Positions 16,936 to 25,241 of a DNA stretch of 64,000 nucleotides are shown in pieces. This stretch comes from an uncultured Prevotellaceae bacterium (lineage in GTDB: Bacteria; Bacteroidota; Bacteroidia; Bacteroidales; Bacteroidaceae). The DNA lies in the NCBI GenBank assembly GCA_902774925.1, contig CACYKE010000010.1, forward strand, positions 1 to 64,000, read 5' to 3'. Under the pieces are notes generated by a model, which had not been told where the DNA came from, ran no database searches, and saw only the letters and a program-made list of their open reading frames with translations. The position numbers and the translations under genes were made by a program. Position 1 is the stretch's first letter. Every line of letters begins with the position of its first letter.

Positions 16936-19128
16936 ATGGCAAACGATTTAAGATTTCAGGTAGTAGAAGAGGCTTTCAAGAAACGTCCTGTCGAGGTGAA
17001 GGTGCCCAAAGAGCGTCCCTCGCAGTTCTTTGGCAAATATGTTTTCGACCGCAAGAAAATGTACAAATATCTGCCGAAGGATATCTACGACAAGATGATT
17101 GACGTAATGGATAACGGTGCCTCGCTGGACAGAGGCATTGCCGACTCGGTGGCTGCAGGCATGAAACAGTGGGCACTGGAAATGGGTGTGACACACTATA
17201 CACACTGGTTCCAACCTCTGACAGAAGGTACAGCCGAGAAGCACGACGCCTTCGTAGAGCACGACGGTAAGGGCGGCATGATTGAGGCATTCAGCGGTAA
17301 ACTGCTCGTACAGCAGGAACCCGATGCATCGTCATTCCCCAACGGCGGTATTCGTAATACTTTCGAAGCCCGCGGCTACTCTGCCTGGGACCCCACCAGC
17401 CCAGTGTTCATCATTGATGACACGTTGTGTATTCCTACCATATTTATAGCATATACGGGTGAAGCACTCGACTATAAGGCTCCTTTACTCCGCGCCCTGC
17501 ATGCCGTAGGCAAAGCCGCCAAGGACGTCTGCAAGTATTTCTACGACGACGTGACGAAGGTGCAGGTGAACCTGGGTTGGGAACAGGAATACTTCCTTGT
17601 TGATGAAGGACTCTATTCCGCACGTCCTGACTTGTTAATGACCGGCCGCACGCTGATGGGCCACGAGAGTGCGAAGAACCAACAAATGGACGACCACTAT
17701 TTCGGAACCATCCCCGACCGTGTGCAGGCTTTCATGAAAGACTTGGAGATTCAGGCTCTGGAGTTGGCCATTCCCGTGAAGACACGCCACAACGAGGTAG
17801 CGCCCAACCAGTTTGAGTTGGCGCCCATCTTCGAGGAGTGCAACCTCGCCGTTGACCATAACATGTTGCTGATGTCGCTGATGAAGAAGGTGGCTCGCAA
17901 CCACGGTTTCCGCGTGCTGCTCCACGAAAAGCCCTTTGCCGGCATCAACGGAAGCGGTAAGCATAACAACTGGAGTCTCAGTGCAGATAACGGCGTATTA
18001 CTGTATGCTCCGGGCAAGACACCCGAGGAGAACCTGCGTTTCGTAACATTCATCGTCGAAACGTTGATGGCTGTTTACAAACATAACGGACTACTGAAGG
18101 CCAGCATCATGAGTGCGACGAACGCCCACCGATTGGGTGGCAACGAGGCACCTCCCGCCATCATCTCGTCGTTCCTTGGCACCCAACTGACAGAGTTGCT
18201 CGACCACATCGAACAGTCAGACAAAAACGAGCTCTTCAACCTGAAGGGCAAACAGGGTATGCAGATTGACATCCCGCAGATTCCCGACCTGATTGTTGAC
18301 AATACCGACCGTAACCGCACGTCGCCCTTTGCCTTTACAGGTAATCGCTTTGAGTTCCGTGCACCTGGTTCGAGCGTCAACTGCGCATCGGCCATGATAG
18401 CCCTGAATGCCGCAATGGCTGAAGCCCTGACGAGTTTCAAGGAGCGCGTGGATGCCAAGATCAAGGCTGGCGAACAGAAAATTCCCGCCATCCTCGAAGT
18501 GTTGAAGGATGACATCAAGACCTGTAAACCCATCCGTTTCGACGGCAATGGTTACTCGGAAGCTTGGGTGAAAGAGGCCGCCAAGCGCGGACTAGACGTC
18601 GAGAAATCGTGTCCCGTCATCTTCGAGCATTATCTGGACGACAGCAGCGTCAAGATGTTCGAGAGTACGAAGGTCATGAACCGCAAGGAGCTGGAGGCTC
18701 GCAACGAGGTGAAATGGGAAATGTACGTGAAGACCGTGCAGATTGAGGCTCGCGTATTGGGTGACCTCGCCATGAACCACATCATCCCCGTATCGACGCA
18801 CTATCAGTCGCAGCTCATCAAGAACGTACAGGGCATGAAAGACGTCTTCTCGCCTGACAAGGCCGACCGTCTATCGTCTCGTAACATGAAACTCATCGAG
18901 GAGATTGCCGAGCGCACGGAGAAAATCGAACAGCTCGTTGATGATCTGACGGAAGCACGTCGCGTGGCCAACCGCATCGAGAACATCCACCAGCGCGCCA
19001 TCGCTTATCACGATACAGTTTGTCCCCATATGGAGGCCATCCGCACAGAGATTGACAAACTGGAACTCATCGTGGAGGACGGTCTGTGGACGCTGCCGAA
19101 GTACCGCGAACTGCTGTTTATCCGTTAA
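16936..19128 (+). CDS. glnN: Glutamine synthetase type III
   Basis: 730 residues, the size of GSIII (types I and II are much shorter), first described in Bacteroides fragilis. It makes glutamine from glutamate, ammonia and ATP. Visible family features are RPSQFFGKYVFDRKKM near the N-terminus, the GWEQEYFLVD and KTRHNEVAPNQFELAP metal/substrate segments, NGSGKHNNWS and the C-terminal coiled region. It ends before a strong terminator, closing the run that began at 9552. Confidence 0.95.
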   Translation: MANDLRFQVVEEAFKKRPVEVKVPKERPSQFFGKYVFDRKKMYKYLPKDIYDKMIDVMDNGASLDRGIADSVAAGMKQWALEMGVTHYTHWFQPLTEGTAEKHDAFVEHDGKGGMIEAFSGKLLVQQEPDASSFPNGGIRNTFEARGYSAWDPTSPVFIIDDTLCIPTIFIAYTGEALDYKAPLLRALHAVGKAAKDVCKYFYDDVTKVQVNLGWEQEYFLVDEGLYSARPDLLMTGRTLMGHESAKNQQMDDHYFGTIPDRVQAFMKDLEIQALELAIPVKTRHNEVAPNQFELAPIFEECNLAVDHNMLLMSLMKKVARNHGFRVLLHEKPFAGINGSGKHNNWSLSADNGVLLYAPGKTPEENLRFVTFIVETLMAVYKHNGLLKASIMSATNAHRLGGNEAPPAIISSFLGTQLTELLDHIEQSDKNELFNLKGKQGMQIDIPQIPDLIVDNTDRNRTSPFAFTGNRFEFRAPGSSVNCASAMIALNAAMAEALTSFKERVDAKIKAGEQKIPAILEVLKDDIKTCKPIRFDGNGYSEAWVKEAAKRGLDVEKSCPVIFEHYLDDSSVKMFESTKVMNRKELEARNEVKWEMYVKTVQIEARVLGDLAMNHIIPVSTHYQSQLIKNVQGMKDVFSPDKADRLSSRNMKLIEEIAERTEKIEQLVDDLTEARRVANRIENIHQRAIAYHDTVCPHMEAIRTEIDKLELIVEDGLWTLPKYRELLFIR

Positions 19129-19163
19129 GGCACAGGCAGCAGTCCCGACGCGGCAAACACAAA

Positions 19164-19198
19164 AAGAAAAAGGAACTCGTTTTGAGTTCCTTTTTCTT
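19164..19198. terminator. Perfect 15-bp terminator hairpin, bidirectional
   Basis: AAGAAAAAGGAACTC (19164-19178), loop GTTTT, GAGTTCCTTTTTCTT (19184-19198). T-rich on both strands; it can end glnN (+) and the tRNA-Cys transcript (-). Confidence 0.9.
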
Positions 19199-19201
19199 CT
19201 G

Positions 19202-19273
19202 AGGTGCCTGGCGGATTCGAACCGCCGTAGACGGTTTTGCAGACCGTTGACTAAGCCACTCATCCAAGGCACC
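19202..19273 (-). tRNA. tRNA-Cys (anticodon GCA)
   Basis: The acceptor stem GGTGCCT/AGGCACC, T-arm GGCGG-TTCGAAT-CCGCC and anticodon loop CTGCAAA give GCA. The discriminator base is U, as expected for tRNA-Cys. CCA is not encoded. Confidence 0.93.
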
Positions 19274-19291
19274 ATGTTGTTCGACCGAAGG

Positions 19292-19489
19292 TCAATCACA
19301 ACATTTTTGCGATTTGCGGGTGCAAAGGTACGAATTATCTTGGACTCCACCAAATTTTTTGCAGTTTTTTTTCAATTCACAATCCTTACACGGGTCCCCA
19401 CCCTTGCGAACAGCATCATACAACCGCCATGCAGCATATCCAAATGCCGCAAAAAGGATGATAGCCGTAATTAGAATCTGTATTTCCAT
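19292..19489 (-). CDS. FeoB-associated Cys-rich membrane protein
   Basis: 65 residues. One N-terminal transmembrane helix (QILITAIILFAAFGYAAWRL) is followed by a short tail with Cys residues in CKDCELKKNC and KCCD, the pattern of the FeoB-associated Cys-rich family. Such proteins usually sit beside the ferrous iron transporter feoAB, which is absent here. Convergent with nothing and upstream of tRNA-Cys on the same strand. Confidence 0.8.
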   Translation of the reverse strand: MEIQILITAIILFAAFGYAAWRLYDAVRKGGDPCKDCELKKNCKKFGGVQDNSYLCTRKSQKCCD

Positions 19490-19525
19490 AATTGCAACGC
19501 CACACTTTCAAAGAGAGAACCACAA

Positions 19526-20572
19526 TTAGTTCCTCAACTTCCTCAATAACACCTTGTTAATGGCCTGAATCTTGCGTCCGCCCTTCTCAATATCCTGCGT
19601 GATGTCCTCACGTACATTATTTATATTATTAAAGAAGTCGCTGAAAGCATTCAACACCTGATTGGGCTGAGCCTCGTCTTCACTTACCTCGGGATTTGCG
19701 ACAATCTTGATGCCAAGATGTTCAATGCACACGTCGATGTCGTTATCGGTCATGATGGGGTCACCGTCGTAATGAATAGCCCCCGGTTCCTTGCGGTGGA
19801 TGTGCAGGCTACGCGTACGGAACGCCTTGATTTTCGAATTATTTCCCAGCGTCTTCATAAACAGGTCGGCGGCAATCTGCGGAGCGTCCAGCGCCGTAAA
19901 GGGTTCCATGATGATAACGTCCATCTCACCGTCCTTCATCGTCGCCCCTGGAGCAATGTAGGCGTTATTGCCGTATTGCGATGCATTGGCACAGGCAATG
20001 AGGAATGCTTTATAACGGCTCGTACCCGTGTCATCTACTATCTCATACGTCTCAGGCTTGTATTTCAGTCCCTCCTTCAACACGTTCTCCACATATGTAA
20101 TCGGTCCGCGTTTGCCCGCCTCGGCAAATTTCAGCGAGATAAACGCGTCGAAGCCCATACCGCACGTGCAGAAGAATGGCAGACCGTTGATGACTCCATA
20201 GTCAAACGCCTCAATCTGACACGTGTTGATTAGTTCCAATGCCTTAGTGGTGTTCAGCGGGATACACAGGTGGCGAGCCAGTCCGTTCCCCGAACCACAT
20301 GGGATGATACCCAGCGCCGTATCGGTATGCACTAGCGACCGCGCCACCTCGTTCACGGTCCCATCACCGCCCACAGCAACAACAACATCGGCACCGTCCT
20401 TGGCTGCCTCACGGGCTATCTCGGCAGCATGGCCGCGATATTCCGTAAAACGCACCTCGCAGTTGAAGCGCTCCGAGTCCATCACCTCAGCTATCTGCTC
20501 AGGAATGTGTTCCTTGCTAGCAGTACCCGAAATGGGATTGACGATGAATATGATGCGTTTTTTTGTACTCAT
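19526..20572 (-). CDS. Diacylglycerol/lipid kinase of the YegS/BmrU family
   Basis: 348 residues. The catalytic domain has NPISGTASK (nucleotide-binding), VVAVGGDGTVNEVARSL and IIPCGSGNGLARHL, the DAGK hallmarks; the beta-sandwich C-terminal domain contains YDGDPI. It phosphorylates a membrane lipid such as diacylglycerol or a sphingoid base. It is divergent from serine palmitoyltransferase, so a role in sphingolipid or phosphosphingoid metabolism is a reasonable inference. A minus-strand -7 box TAATTTTG lies at 20580-20587. Confidence 0.88.
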   Translation of the reverse strand: MSTKKRIIFIVNPISGTASKEHIPEQIAEVMDSERFNCEVRFTEYRGHAAEIAREAAKDGADVVVAVGGDGTVNEVARSLVHTDTALGIIPCGSGNGLARHLCIPLNTTKALELINTCQIEAFDYGVINGLPFFCTCGMGFDAFISLKFAEAGKRGPITYVENVLKEGLKYKPETYEIVDDTGTSRYKAFLIACANASQYGNNAYIAPGATMKDGEMDVIIMEPFTALDAPQIAADLFMKTLGNNSKIKAFRTRSLHIHRKEPGAIHYDGDPIMTDNDIDVCIEHLGIKIVANPEVSEDEAQPNQVLNAFSDFFNNINNVREDITQDIEKGGRKIQAINKVLLRKLRN

Positions 20573-20655
20573 TTGAATGCAAAATTACAAAAAAACGTTG
20601 GATTTTAGAACATATTTTGAAATAAATTAAGTAAAAATGACATTTTATCCAATTT

Positions 20656-20690
20656 TTTGTGCGCAGTTTAAAGAAAAATGTGTATCTTTG
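20656..20690 (+). promoter_or_regulatory. Promoter of spt
   Basis: TTTG (20656-20659) and TATCTTTG (20683-20690), 23 bp apart (slightly long). It lies back to back with the lipid kinase promoter. Confidence 0.5.
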
Positions 20691-20732
20691 CAGTCTGAAA
20701 ACAAATATGTGGCTTCGGCTACACCTATTTTT

Positions 20733-21920
20733 ATGGGACAATTACAAGAAAGATACAAGCTTTATCGTGAGCCCCAGAAGTTTATGGAGGCTGACGTATA
20801 TCCTTATTTCCGCGCCATTGAGGGCAAACAGGGAACAGAGGTTGAGATGGGTGGCCATAAGGTCTTGATGTTTGGCTCTAACGCCTATACTGGCCTGACG
20901 GGCGACCAGCGTATCATCGATGCCGCTAAGGCTGCACTCGACAAGTACGGCTCAGGATGTGCCGGAAGCCGTTTCCTCAATGGTACCCTCGATTTGCACG
21001 TACAATTGGAGAAGGAAATTTCAGAGTTTATCGGCAAAGACGACTGCCTGTGTTTCTCAACAGGATTCTCCGTCAATCAGGGTGTCTTGGCAATGGTAGT
21101 TGGTAAGGACGACTATATCATCTGCGACGATCGTGACCACGCAAGCATTGTGGACGGTCGTCGTCTATCGTTTGCCCGCCAGCTTCACTACAAGCACAAC
21201 GATATGGAAGACCTCGAGCGCGTGCTCCAGAAGCTCCCTTATGAGGCTATCAAGCTCATCGTTGTCGACGGCGTATTCTCGATGGAGGGCGACCTCGCCA
21301 AACTCCCTGAGATTGTCGAGCTGAAGCACAAGTACAACTGCTCCATCATGGTTGACGAAGCTCACGGCATCGGAGTATTTGGCAAGCAGGGCCGCGGCGT
21401 TTGCGACCATTTCGGACTCACCGACGAGGTAGACCTCATTATGGGTACTTTCTCGAAGTCGCTGGCCTCTATCGGTGGTTTCATTGCCTCCGACTGGGAC
21501 ACAATCAACTTCCTGCGCCACACCTGCCGCACATACATCTTCTCCGCATCTAATACGCCTGCAGCCACCGCTGCCGCTATGACCGCCCTGCACATCATCC
21601 AGCAGGAACCCGAGCGCATTCAGGCCCTGTGGGACGTCACCCGCTACGCCCTGCAGCGTTTCCGCGAAGAAGGCTTTGAGATTGGCGATACCGAGAGCCC
21701 CATCATTCCTCTCTACGTACGCGACGTGGATAAGACATTCCTCGTCACCTCTTTGGCATTCAAGGCCGGTGTGTTCATCAACCCCGTCATTCCGCCCGCA
21801 TGTGCTCCACAGGATACACTCGTGCGTTATGCGCTGATGGCCACACATACGAAGGAACAGGTCGACCGTTCTGTTGTCGCCCTGAAGAAAATCTTCGTCG
21901 AACAAGGCATCATCAAGTAA
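20733..21920 (+). CDS. spt: Serine palmitoyltransferase (alpha-oxoamine synthase)
   Basis: 395 residues from the ATG at 20733 (MGQLQERYKLYREPQKFMEA). PLP-dependent condensation of serine with a fatty acyl-CoA, the first step of sphingolipid synthesis. Visible features are SNAYTGLTGDQR, GSGCAGSRFLNGT, MVDEAHGIGVFG and the PLP-lysine segment GTFSKSLASIGGF. These match Bacteroides Spt better than glycine C-acetyltransferase, although the two families are close. The neighbouring lipid kinase supports a sphingolipid role. Cytoplasmic. Confidence 0.88.
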   Translation: MGQLQERYKLYREPQKFMEADVYPYFRAIEGKQGTEVEMGGHKVLMFGSNAYTGLTGDQRIIDAAKAALDKYGSGCAGSRFLNGTLDLHVQLEKEISEFIGKDDCLCFSTGFSVNQGVLAMVVGKDDYIICDDRDHASIVDGRRLSFARQLHYKHNDMEDLERVLQKLPYEAIKLIVVDGVFSMEGDLAKLPEIVELKHKYNCSIMVDEAHGIGVFGKQGRGVCDHFGLTDEVDLIMGTFSKSLASIGGFIASDWDTINFLRHTCRTYIFSASNTPAATAAAMTALHIIQQEPERIQALWDVTRYALQRFREEGFEIGDTESPIIPLYVRDVDKTFLVTSLAFKAGVFINPVIPPACAPQDTLVRYALMATHTKEQVDRSVVALKKIFVEQGIIK

Positions 21921-21987
21921 AATAATTGCCGAAATATTTGCGGGTGTCGCAAAAAATGCGTACCTTTGCACCCGCTTTTAAAGGCAA

Positions 21988-22060
21988 CGAGGTGTAGCGC
22001 AGTTGGTAGCGTTCCTGGTTTGGGACCAGGCTGTCGCAGGTTCGAGTCCTGTCACCTCGA
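21988..22060 (+). tRNA. tRNA-Pro (anticodon TGG)
   Basis: Acceptor CGAGGTG/CACCTCG, anticodon arm CCTGG-TTTGGGA-CCAGG (TGG), T-arm GCAGG-TTCGAGT-CCTGT. Discriminator A. A TACCTTTG -7 box stands at 21961-21968 with TTTG about 20 bp further upstream. Confidence 0.95.
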
Positions 22061-22079
22061 CTCAGATAATATCAATCGA

Positions 22080-22117
22080 CCGCTGAATCGTAATGATTCA
22101 GCGGCCTTTTTTTATTT
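22080..22117 (+). terminator. Terminator after tRNA-Pro
   Basis: CCGCTGAATC (22080-22089), loop GTAAT, GATTCAGCGG (22095-22104), then CCTTTTTTTATTT. Confidence 0.92.
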
Positions 22118-22160
22118 AATCAAATAGGAACAACACTGCGATATATGTCAAAAATAGCAG

Positions 22161-22529
22161 CTATACAACCTCCATACCGAACGGTGACAGAGCCAGCTTT
22201 GCCAAGCGGAAGTGCATCTTGCCCCAGGGGATGCCAATGATGGTGATGCAGAGCAGCAGACCGTAAAAGATGTGGGTGAGACAAATCCAGATGCCGCCAA
22301 CGAAGAACCATAGTACATTCATGAACATGCTCAGGCAGCCCGGCTGCGACTCTTTCCACTTCACCTTCGAGCCGAACGGCCAGATGGCCAGCATACCTAG
22401 TTTCATGCTTTGCAAACCGAACGGAATGCCGATGATGGTTATCATTAGTACCAGTCCGGCAATGAAATACTCAATGGCAGTATGCAGCCCGCCAAAGATT
22501 AGCCAAATGATGTTACCTAATATCTTCAT
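22161..22529 (-). CDS. YccF domain inner-membrane protein
   Basis: 122 residues. Two similar halves each carry the YccF signature: LIFGGLHTAIEYFIAGLVLM with TIIGIPFGLQSMKL, and FFVGGIWICLTHIFYGLLLC with TIIGIPWGKMHFRLAKLALSP in turn. Each has a hydrophobic helix pair and a conserved GIPxG. Role unknown; integral membrane. Single gene with no close partner. Confidence 0.88.
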   Translation of the reverse strand: MKILGNIIWLIFGGLHTAIEYFIAGLVLMITIIGIPFGLQSMKLGMLAIWPFGSKVKWKESQPGCLSMFMNVLWFFVGGIWICLTHIFYGLLLCITIIGIPWGKMHFRLAKLALSPFGMEVV

Positions 22530-22627
22530 ATTCGATCTTTTACAATTCTCTGTTTGTTAGACGTAAAAACAATGCGAAAAGTTGCAGATGAAATGCATTC
22601 ATCCATGTTCCATTCCATGGGAATGGT

Positions 22628-23149
22628 CTATTTCAAATACTCATCATCCCTTACCAGCACCTTCTCTATCTTGCCAACGTACATCGTATGGAAGTCGCGC
22701 TGGGGATAGTTCTCGTCGATGGTTTCCTGATAGAGGAATCCACTTTCTTGAAGCTCCGATTGATAGAGCTTCTTGCAAATCAATACCAACTTGGCTTCCT
22801 CGAAATAGACGGTGTTATTGGCATAGACGGGTGTGAGACCAGCCTTGGCAATCTTATCTTCGTCACGACCAGACACGCTGCCAAGGTAGGCCATCTGCTT
22901 CTTGAACGACTTATCCATGACGCAAAGGGTAAAGTAGCCCTCCCTGTCAACGAACTCCTTGGTATAGCGTGACGGCCGCAGGTAAATCACAGCCGTAGGG
23001 TCGTTATGTCCCCACAAGCATCCCAAGTGTCCCCAAGAAGCTGTCATCGTGTTGCAACTATTCTCATTACCAGCAGTCACCAGCATCCATTCACCACCAA
23101 TCAGGTTGAATGGATTGAACTTCATGTCTTTGTAATTAATCTCTTGCAT
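22628..23149 (-). CDS. Flavin reductase-like domain protein
   Basis: 173 residues from the ATG at 23149 (a TTG two codons upstream is less likely). MQEINYKDMKFNPFNLIGGE then WMLVTAG and NTMTASWGHLGCLWG match the FMN-binding split-barrel flavin reductase family; FVDREGYFTLCVMDKSF is the second conserved block. It probably binds FMN and reduces flavin or acts as a small oxidoreductase. A minus-strand -7 box TAACTTTG is at 23172-23179, facing the SDR promoter. Confidence 0.82.
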   Translation of the reverse strand: MQEINYKDMKFNPFNLIGGEWMLVTAGNENSCNTMTASWGHLGCLWGHNDPTAVIYLRPSRYTKEFVDREGYFTLCVMDKSFKKQMAYLGSVSGRDEDKIAKAGLTPVYANNTVYFEEAKLVLICKKLYQSELQESGFLYQETIDENYPQRDFHTMYVGKIEKVLVRDDEYLK

Positions 23150-23230
23150 ATCCAAAAATAGAATTTAATTGCAAAGTTACATAATTCCCGCGATTTTCCG
23201 CAATTATGCTGGGATTATTAATTATTTTTG

Positions 23231-23238
23231 TACCTTTG
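23231..23238 (+). promoter_or_regulatory. -7 box TACCTTTG of the SDR gene
   Basis: TACCTTTG at 23231-23238, 51 bp before the SDR start; divergent from the flavin reductase promoter. No clear TTTG at -33. Confidence 0.5.
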
Positions 23239-23289
23239 TAGCGGATTATAGCAAACGATAGAAACGATTGAAATTTATATATATTCTGA

Positions 23290-24021
23290 ATGATGCAACA
23301 AGGGAAGAGAGCAATAGTAATAGGTGCTTCGTCTGGTATTGGACTAGAGGTTGCAAAACTGCTGATAGAACAAGGCTGGACAGTAGGTGTTGCTGCACGA
23401 CGTGTTGAACTGCTGCAGGGTATTGGCGCCACTGCCGTAGAACGGATAGACGTGACAACAAGTGAAGCAACCGAAGCACTCCAGCGGCTTATCGGAAAGA
23501 CAGGAGGCATGGACTTGTTTTTCTATGCTTCGGGCATTGGCAAACAGAACTGGGAATTGAAAGAAGACATAGAACTGGCTACGGTACAGACTAACGGTGT
23601 GGGCTTTACGAGAATGATTGGTGAGGCATACAGGTACTTTGTTAATCACGGAAGGGGACACATCGCTGCTATTACATCCATTGCCGGAACAAAGGGACTT
23701 GGCCCTGCCCCATCCTACTCTGCCACAAAAGCCATGCAGAATGTCTATCTGCAAGCTCTCGAACAGCAAGCTCTTAGCCGTGGGCTGAACATTCGCTTTA
23801 CAGACATTCGCCCAGGCTTTGTTGATACTGCTTTGCTCAGTGGTGATTTTCATTATCCCATGATGTTGCAACCTGAGAAAGTGGCAAAGGAAATAGTATT
23901 TGCCATCAATCACAAGAAACACATCCGTGTTATCGACTGGAAATACCGTGTACTAACGGCCTTTTGGCGCAGGATTCCACGATGGCTGTGGCGCAGGTTC
24001 AAATTTGTAGCAATGAGCTGA
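23290..24021 (+). CDS. Short-chain dehydrogenase/reductase
   Basis: 243 residues. Rossmann glycine motif GASSGIG near residue 12, catalytic Ser in AAITSIAG, and YSATK carrying the Tyr-Lys pair. The C-terminus is unusually basic (AFWRRIPRWLWRRFKF), which suggests membrane association. Substrate not predictable. Confidence 0.9.
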   Translation: MMQQGKRAIVIGASSGIGLEVAKLLIEQGWTVGVAARRVELLQGIGATAVERIDVTTSEATEALQRLIGKTGGMDLFFYASGIGKQNWELKEDIELATVQTNGVGFTRMIGEAYRYFVNHGRGHIAAITSIAGTKGLGPAPSYSATKAMQNVYLQALEQQALSRGLNIRFTDIRPGFVDTALLSGDFHYPMMLQPEKVAKEIVFAINHKKHIRVIDWKYRVLTAFWRRIPRWLWRRFKFVAMS

Positions 24022-24037
24022 ATCGTCTTCTGGTAAG

Positions 24038-24343
24038 CTAATCGTTCGTCACTTCTATATAAAAACTGAATGGACGGAAACCGTCGTTGCAGCTGATCAT
24101 CGCACTCATCGGGTTCTTCATCCATCCGTCGAAGAAGTTGCCCTCACCACGAGCAAGGGATTCCACGAACGGTCTCATGGATTCCCATGCAGACGGACAC
24201 ATTCCTTCAGGCTGTTGGCCGTCGATGGAAATCCACTGCTGACCCTCCCTGACATCGCAGGTATGCTCAATCGGATTCTCGTATTTCGCCATCAAATCCT
24301 CATAGACAGTCTGGCGAATGGCTGTGATTCGTACTTTGTTCAT
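24038..24343 (-). CDS. TIGR04076 family protein
   Basis: 101 residues. MNKVRITAIRQTVYEDLMAK then CDVREGQQWISIDGQQPEGM, CPSAWESMRPFVESLARGEG and CNDGFRPFSFYIE match the TIGR04076 pattern, with conserved Cys residues and a C-terminal DGxRP. The function of this family is not known. Convergent with the SDR gene; preceded by a tiny ORF and promoter. Confidence 0.8.
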   Translation of the reverse strand: MNKVRITAIRQTVYEDLMAKYENPIEHTCDVREGQQWISIDGQQPEGMCPSAWESMRPFVESLARGEGNFFDGWMKNPMSAMISCNDGFRPFSFYIEVTND

Positions 24344-24378
24344 ATATCGTTTCTCCTTCCCTGCTCACCTAGTTTTTG

Positions 24379-24468
24379 CTAAGCGACTTGTTCGCGCTCA
24401 CTCACAACCTTCATGCTCAGCAAGAACTGGTACAGGTCTTTTCTCAATTGCTCTTCAAAATTCTCCAT
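24379..24468 (-). CDS. Possible 29-aa small protein or leader peptide
   Basis: ATG at 24468 encodes MENFEEQLRKDLYQFLLSMK then VVSEREQVA, amphipathic and charged, 35 bp upstream of the TIGR04076 gene. A complete promoter precedes it: TAnnTTTG at 24478-24485 and TTTG at 24505-24508, 19 bp apart, so the ORF begins the mRNA. It could be a real micro-protein, a leader peptide, or chance. Confidence 0.35.
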   Translation of the reverse strand: MENFEEQLRKDLYQFLLSMKVVSEREQVA

Positions 24469-24477
24469 TTGTATTTG

Positions 24478-24508
24478 CAAAGATACGAACTTATTTTCAA
24501 TTTTCAAA
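24478..24508 (-). promoter_or_regulatory. Promoter of the sORF/TIGR04076 transcript
   Basis: On the minus strand TTTG (24505-24508), 19 bp, TATCTTTG (24478-24485). Confidence 0.65.
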
Positions 24509-24567
24509 ACTATTTTAGTTTTTTAATTTAGTGTAATACAGCTCTCAGCCGTTCAGCCGGCAGACCG

Positions 24568-24624
24568 ATACTCCAAAACTATCCGTCAATAGTCCAAAAG
24601 TATTTTGCAATACTCCGAAAGTAT
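24568..24624. repeat. Three 15-bp repeats at exact 21-bp period
   Basis: ATACTCCAAAACTAT (24568-24582), ATAGTCCAAAAGTAT (24589-24603) and ATACTCCGAAAGTAT (24610-24624) lie between two divergent promoters. The period equals two helical turns, as in tandem regulator-binding sites. Confidence 0.55.
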
Positions 24625-24704
24625 TGAAAAACACTCTTGTCGCATTTTTCTCTCCCTATTGCTACTTTTTCCGCTTTTTCGTGGCGTATTTCGGAAATAA
24701 TGCG

Positions 24705-24712
24705 TAAATTTG
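24705..24712 (+). promoter_or_regulatory. -7 box directly before the GAF/fRMsr gene
   Basis: TAAATTTG at 24705-24712 with the ATG at 24717; the transcript would be nearly leaderless. Confidence 0.5.
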
Positions 24713-24716
24713 CAAC

Positions 24717-25175
24717 ATGAAAGAATCACAATACAAGTTGCTGGTAAGCCAGATAGCGTCGCTCATTGAGGGCGAGAAGGACTTGATTGCCGTCATGAGC
24801 AATGTGGCTGCGGCCATTCACCAGACGATGGGATTTTGGTGGACGGGGTTCTATCGGGTGGTGGACGGCGAGTTGGTTCTTGGCCCTTTCCAAGGTCCTG
24901 TAGCATGTATGCACATTGCTTTCGGCAAGGGCGTTTGCGGCACTGCGTGGCAACGGGCAGAAACCTTCATCGTTCCCGACGTCGAACAGTTCCCGGGACA
25001 TATCGCCTGTAGCAGTGCGTCGCGTTCTGAAATCGTCGTGCCGGTGTTCGGCATTGACGGCAAGGTGACTGCTGTACTCAACATTGACAGTGATCAGTTG
25101 GCCACATTCGACGAAACCGACCGCAAATATTTGGAAGAAATTTGTAGTTTAATCAACCCAAACGGAATAAAATAA
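24717..25175 (+). CDS. msrC: Free methionine-(R)-sulfoxide reductase (GAF domain)
   Basis: 152 residues, a single GAF domain. GFWWTGFYRV and LVLGPFQGPVACMHIAFGKG followed by VCGTAW, then FPGHIACSSASRSEIVVPV, hold the family's catalytic Cys residues (ACMHI, VCGTAW, IACSSAS). The enzyme reduces free methionine-R-sulfoxide and protects against oxidation. Start fixed by the adjacent -7 box. The three 21-bp-period repeats lie about 80 bp upstream. Confidence 0.88.
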   Translation: MKESQYKLLVSQIASLIEGEKDLIAVMSNVAAAIHQTMGFWWTGFYRVVDGELVLGPFQGPVACMHIAFGKGVCGTAWQRAETFIVPDVEQFPGHIACSSASRSEIVVPVFGIDGKVTAVLNIDSDQLATFDETDRKYLEEICSLINPNGIK

Positions 25176-25241
25176 ATAAACGTCCTTCCGGTGCAGCGGC
25201 CAGCAGAACTCCAATTTTCGACGAAAATGATTTCACATCCT

